Positions 8,329-11,667 of a stretch of 11,667 nt of DNA are shown here, in pieces. The translations under genes were made by a program, and so were the position numbers. Source of the stretch: Larix sibirica (Eukaryota > Streptophyta > Pinopsida > Pinales > Pinaceae); assembly GCA_004151065.3 (NCBI GenBank), contig NWUY0300051145.1, forward strand, positions 3,487 through 15,153, read 5' to 3'. The notes under the pieces are model-generated. The model had not been told where the DNA came from. It worked only from the letters and a program-made list of their open reading frames with translations, and did not search any database. Each line of letters begins with the position of its first letter. The first letter of the stretch is position 1.

Positions 8329-8657
8329 ATGGAGGAGGAAGAGATGCAAAGGATGGTGGAAGAGCATGGCATAACAACAGGGTTGAGCCCATACTGGGTT
8401 ATGAGGAAGCTAATGGCGAGAACCATGATGGAGAGAGAAAATTTGGGGACCTAGTTATGCAGGTCTTGACCAACCTCAAAGAAGATTTGTTGAGGATCCC
8501 GGTGGACATGGAGGGGGTCCTGGACCTGGAAAAAACATCATTCGATGGCGACATGGTGAATACAGAATCGCCTCCAATTTTCCCTATTCACCCATCACCA
8601 GTCCATGAGGAGAATCCTCCGAAGGGAGGGTCGTCTTTTGCGACGAGTGAGGGGTAA
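8329..8657 (+). pseudogene. Broken reading frame at the 3' end of a LINE-like element
   Basis: An ATG at 8329 opens a 41-codon frame starting MEEEEMQRMVEEHG and containing GLSPYWVMRKLMARTMM, which stops at a TAG (8452-8454). A second frame from 8457 continues at once with MQVLTNLKEDLLRIP and DLEKTSF and ends in a Pro/Ser-rich tail (SSFATSEG) at the TAA 8655-8657. The two parts have matching acidic, amphipathic character and abut, so they look like one frame broken by a small indel near 8450. I do not recognise a named domain and no zinc knuckle or catalytic motif is present. The call as the terminal coding part of a LINE rests on the 3' sequence that follows; it could instead be part of an unrelated retroelement or a host exon fragment. 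Confidence 0.4.
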
Positions 8658-9075
8658 GAGTCTTGCTGTACTGTTTTGTTTTTTGGGTCTCGTTTTGGAA
8701 TGCGATGATCGGGCGGGTTATCTTTTGTGATGAAATATATATGTAATGGCCTTGAGCCATAAATATGGTATGTTTTGTCTCAGGTGGGTGTCAAATTTGT
8801 GTAATGTCTCGTTATGGGTGAGAGTTGAGTATGTTGGAATCATGTGGGGCTACTTTTGGCCTACTTTTGGGGCATCGAAATCGTATGGAGATGTGGGGTC
8901 TAGGATGTAGAAATCCAGTGGCGTCGTGGGGTCTGGGGTGTAATGAGAAGGGATAACCAGGGGAGAGGGAATGACATACTTGCAAGAGGCCTAGAGGACA
9001 GTTTTTTGTAATACTATGTACAACTTCTTTTTTTGAATTTTAATAGAAAGTTACCAGTCTTACTCACAAAGAAAA
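8329..9075 (+). mobile_element. Probable 3' end of a LINE, plus strand
   Basis: After the broken frame ending at 8657, about 400 bases of G/T-rich sequence follow (8658-9045), with TATATATGTAATGGCC near 8730-8750 and repeated GTGGGGTCT blocks around 8890-8940. It ends in TTTTAATAGAAAGTTACC (9036-9053) and an A-rich, interrupted tail (about 9068-9078). G/T-rich 3' untranslated sequence, a degenerate AATAAA-like signal close to the end and an A-rich terminus are the usual form of a plant L1-type 3' end. It lies head to head with the LINE 5' portion at 5862-8220. There is no reverse transcriptase. The boundary and family remain inferred. Confidence 0.45.
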
Positions 9076-10330
9076 ACAATTAAACTAAATATGTATCTAT
9101 ATTAAATAGCCAAATATAAATACAATCAGTAAATATATTCATATTCAATTCTAGGCTCCATAGATTGTAGCATTCATCACCATATGTTGGCCCAATATAA
9201 TATTTTATAAAATTAAAAGTAAAGAAATAATAATGATGGAATTTTATTGGTATTATTTTGCTATTTCATTACACATAGTGTAATTAGGTGTAAAAATTGC
9301 ACACAGAGTAATTAATTGCATTTATAACTATGTGTCATGGGTGGTATTAATAAATTAAATAAAAAGTGACTTCTCACATATGAAAAACAAAATAAAATAA
9401 ATCAACATAAATCCATCTTAACTTCTTATTTATTTTTAAATTTTACAATTTAAAAATATACATTTTAAAAAAATTAAGCCACTCAAATTAAAATGAATAT
9501 ATACTAATTTAATTTAACTATTACATTGATGGAAACTAATACTACACCTGGGACCAAAGATTTGTTGGTTTTCGCAAAAGCGACACTAAGTCTTATTTTA
9601 GTCCATTGTACTTTAATATCACACTCACTTTCAATTCATTCAAATCCTCTCATTTTCACTGATGCGAGTGATTTATTTTTTTGGGCCACTCAAGTTTGGC
9701 ACACTTACCTTCACTAAAAATGAAACGAATTAGGTGTACTCATAAAACTCCCTCTCCACACCAACCAGTGGTCATGGCTTGTCACCTTTTTCAAAGCAGT
9801 TCATCTCACCATTATTCCATATCATAGAGGAACCTTGGATTTGAAAATTCTTACTGTAAATCTAAAGTCTCATCTCTATCATATCATATCATAACCATTA
9901 TTATAATGTTGGTGAAAAAATTCTTCAATTTTGACCATTATTATAGTGTTAGGTGAAAAAATTCTTCAATTTAGGGTTTAGATTATAGTTTGGAGCATTT
10001 TTTATTTTTTAATTTGTAATTTTAATTTTTTATAGAGATGGTAAAGTCACTTAAATTAAATTTAATAAAATTAAAATTTTGAAATTATTATTATGTTGAA
10101 ATTATTATGTTCAATTTTGAAACTATTTTTCATCCACAAGGGAGTGACACATCTTAAGTCATTATTGAGAACATCTTTCACAACATCATAAATATAAAAA
10201 CTTATTTTGAGCATTAGAACTTTCTCATGTCAAGGACAAATTTCTTCCTTTCTTAATATGTGTTGTTTACTTTCCTTGCTTCAATGCATTTATTTTCAAC
10301 CAACAAACTAACTACCATTGCAATCAACAA
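9076..10330. other. AT-rich sequence without recognisable genes
   Basis: No credible coding region is seen. The plus-strand open frame at 9526-9717 has no motif and a composition expected of chance. The stretch holds a 9-bp inverted repeat (ACACATAGT at 9271-9279 and its complement at 9327-9335), the 40-bp tandem duplication described separately, and a short direct repeat around 10080-10115 (TGAAATTATTAT). Its composition is strikingly poorer in GC than the LINE beside it. Confidence 0.5.
9894..9974 (+). repeat. Two tandem copies of a 40/41-bp unit
   Basis: Copy one (9894-9933) and copy two (9934-9974) both read ACCATTATTATA, then a short variable part, then GGTGAAAAAATTCTTCAATTT. They differ at only a few positions (AATGTT- against AGTGTTA, and the last bases TG against AG). 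The near identity means the duplication is much younger than the decayed elements around it. A few ATCAT repeats precede it (about 9877-9892). Confidence 0.85.
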
Positions 10331-10855
10331 ATGTTGAAGTCTTTAAACATTCCAATAACACTTTCCAATGCCAAGTGCAATAAGAACCATGTTCCCTCTA
10401 TGATTGAAGATGAGCAATTGTAGCCTAAAGCATTGCTATGCTCTAGTCACAAAGTGATGTTAACATCTAACTTGTGGGTTTCAACTAACCTTGTTAATGG
10501 ATCGCTTGATCAAATTATTACCTTATTATACAAAGAAAACCATAAACCTCTACAACTACCAACATTTGTGGATGCTAACTTCAACAAGTACATTTACCTT
10601 CCATGGGATCCCAATAATCCTACTTTTCTACTGATTCCACATATATGTCAAAGGGAGGGTTGTACTTGTGTCCTACTTGAAAAGACATGGGCATTAACAA
10701 TTCATATATCTCAACGGATGGCATTACCAAAAGATACAATATTCTGCATTAGTATAGTTGAACATCAATGTCTGACCTTCATTGCATTATTCAAGGTCAC
10801 TTCCTTGAAGGATTTTATATCTCCTTGGCATTTTCCTTCCCATTCCATCGCCTAG
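10331..10855 (+). pseudogene. C-terminal fragment of a PIF1-like DNA helicase
   Basis: PIF1-type superfamily 1B helicases unwind DNA; in plants they occur as cellular enzymes and as the helicase part of Helitron transposons. One frame from about 10331 reaches the TAG ending at 10855, broken by a TAG at 10421-10423. From 10433 on, KVMLTSNLWVSTNLVNGSL (residues 7-25) matches the conserved strand that follows the second RecA domain. LPTFVDANFNKY and a PWDPNNPTF..IP block follow, and then WALTIHISQRMALPK (residues 86-100), corresponding to the family motif WAxTIHKSQGxTL with Lys to Ile and Gly to Arg. LTFIALFKVTSLKD (114-127) corresponds to LTFVAISRVxSLxx with the Ser and the Arg finger altered. 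Walker A, Walker B and the N-terminal half are absent from the window upstream. The fragment cannot be an active helicase. No Helitron Rep domain or terminus is seen. Confidence 0.75.
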
Positions 10856-11667
10856 ATATTGTTTTCCTTCCAATTCTCTAATTTGTTTTTATTTTTTTCA
10901 ATGTACAACTTGTCCTCCTCTTCAAGCTACAAAGGTTCCCACCAACCTTTCAACAATGTCAAATATATGGACTTTTTCAAAACATTCTTAATTGTAGAAG
11001 TTGTATTTTTATATATTGTAACAACAATTTCATATGCACAACGAGATTCCTCTTTTTACATTGTCCTCCTTTTTGCATTTCTTTTTTAAAGTGTTTATTT
11101 TCAATTTCTCTCTCATTCAATGTAAAAAAACATATTCTCTACCAATACCAAATTCATAAAAACATTAATTTTTTAAAATACTAATTTATAATCTATAATT
11201 TTCTATAATTAACTTCTACAAAGTACAATGAATTAATTTTCATTATACCATCCTCACCAAATAAATAAACACACTATTTCATATAAATTTGTACTTTCTC
11301 ACTTCCCAAATTATTTATATATTCCATCTCTTCCCCTCAACCCCTTAACTCCTTATAACATCGTAATTTTTGAACCTCTAAGTGTAATTCCTACTTTTAT
11401 GAGTTGACAACATGATTTTGTCCCCCAAAAAAGACAATAGTTTGGTTTGTGAAAAGAGGCGTTTCACTTAGAGAGTCTAAAGAGTAGATTGATGTATTAG
11501 AAGTCGATGTTTCATTCTCCCACCAAGATAAATGTAATATTATCATTACATAAATAATATCATATCATACTATATTTTTATATTTTATTTATCTATGAAT
11601 AATTATTATTATATCAAATAATATGTTAATATTATTTAAGTCCATTGGTTGTAGGTTGGGTGGTTGA
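10856..11667. other. AT-rich sequence without recognisable genes
   Basis: The open frame at 10859-11089 (+) is dominated by Phe, Leu, Ser and Tyr with no recognisable motif and looks like chance in T-rich DNA. The last 150 bases are almost pure A and T apart from a small inverted repeat at 11532-11551 (ATGTAAT and ATTACAT). No Helitron-type CTRR end with a preceding hairpin was recognised downstream of the helicase fragment. Confidence 0.5.

Noticed and set aside
9271-9335. Inverted repeat ACACATAGT / ACTATGTGT as MITE ends
   Set aside because: Arms are only 9 bases, spacing is 47 bases and no flanking target duplication was seen.
1-11667. CRISPR array, bacterial defence system, phage or operon
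   Set aside because: No regularly spaced short repeats, no ribosome-binding-site-led gene runs and no prokaryotic protein families; all coding traces are eukaryotic transposon or helicase types.

Overview
The window looks like non-genic, repeat-filled DNA from a large plant nuclear genome, most likely a conifer or other gymnosperm. The protein traces resemble transposon families I associate with such genomes, but this assignment is inference from family resemblance and no species is claimed. I see no intact host gene, rRNA, tRNA, CRISPR array or bacterial-type operon. Every coding trace is a broken piece of a transposable element or a helicase relative, and the sequence between them is AT-rich.

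Layout. 1-730: LTR-like or promoter-like sequence with a TATA-type box, unproven. 730-1560: AT-rich filler. 1568-3181 (+): decayed gag of a Ty3/gypsy-like LTR retrotransposon, with two frameshifts and four internal stops and no pol behind it. 3182-4240: AT-rich filler. 4241-5182: a purine block, a degenerate primer-binding-site-like motif, about four diverged copies of a ~113-bp tandem repeat, and a 27-nt purine tract. This may be the remains of another LTR element's leader. 5183-5860: filler with one strong hairpin. 5862 to about 8220 (-): 5' part of an L1-like LINE, with leader, ORF1 (DUF4283-like domain plus zinc knuckle) and the first ~120 codons of ORF2 (endonuclease). About 8329-9075 (+): what looks like the 3' end of a LINE on the opposite strand. 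9076-10330: AT-rich filler with a 40-bp tandem duplication. 10331-10855 (+): a decayed C-terminal piece of a PIF1-like helicase. 10859-11667: AT-rich filler.

The parts do not work together as a system; they are layers of dead insertions. The most informative structure is the head-to-head LINE arrangement, which has the topology expected from twin priming (5' inversion during target-primed reverse transcription) but could equally be two separate insertions. Many broken codons fit C-to-T decay at methylated sites (CGA to TGA, CAG or CAA to TAG or TAA, TGG to TAG), as expected for old silenced plant repeats. I found no convincing new biological system.
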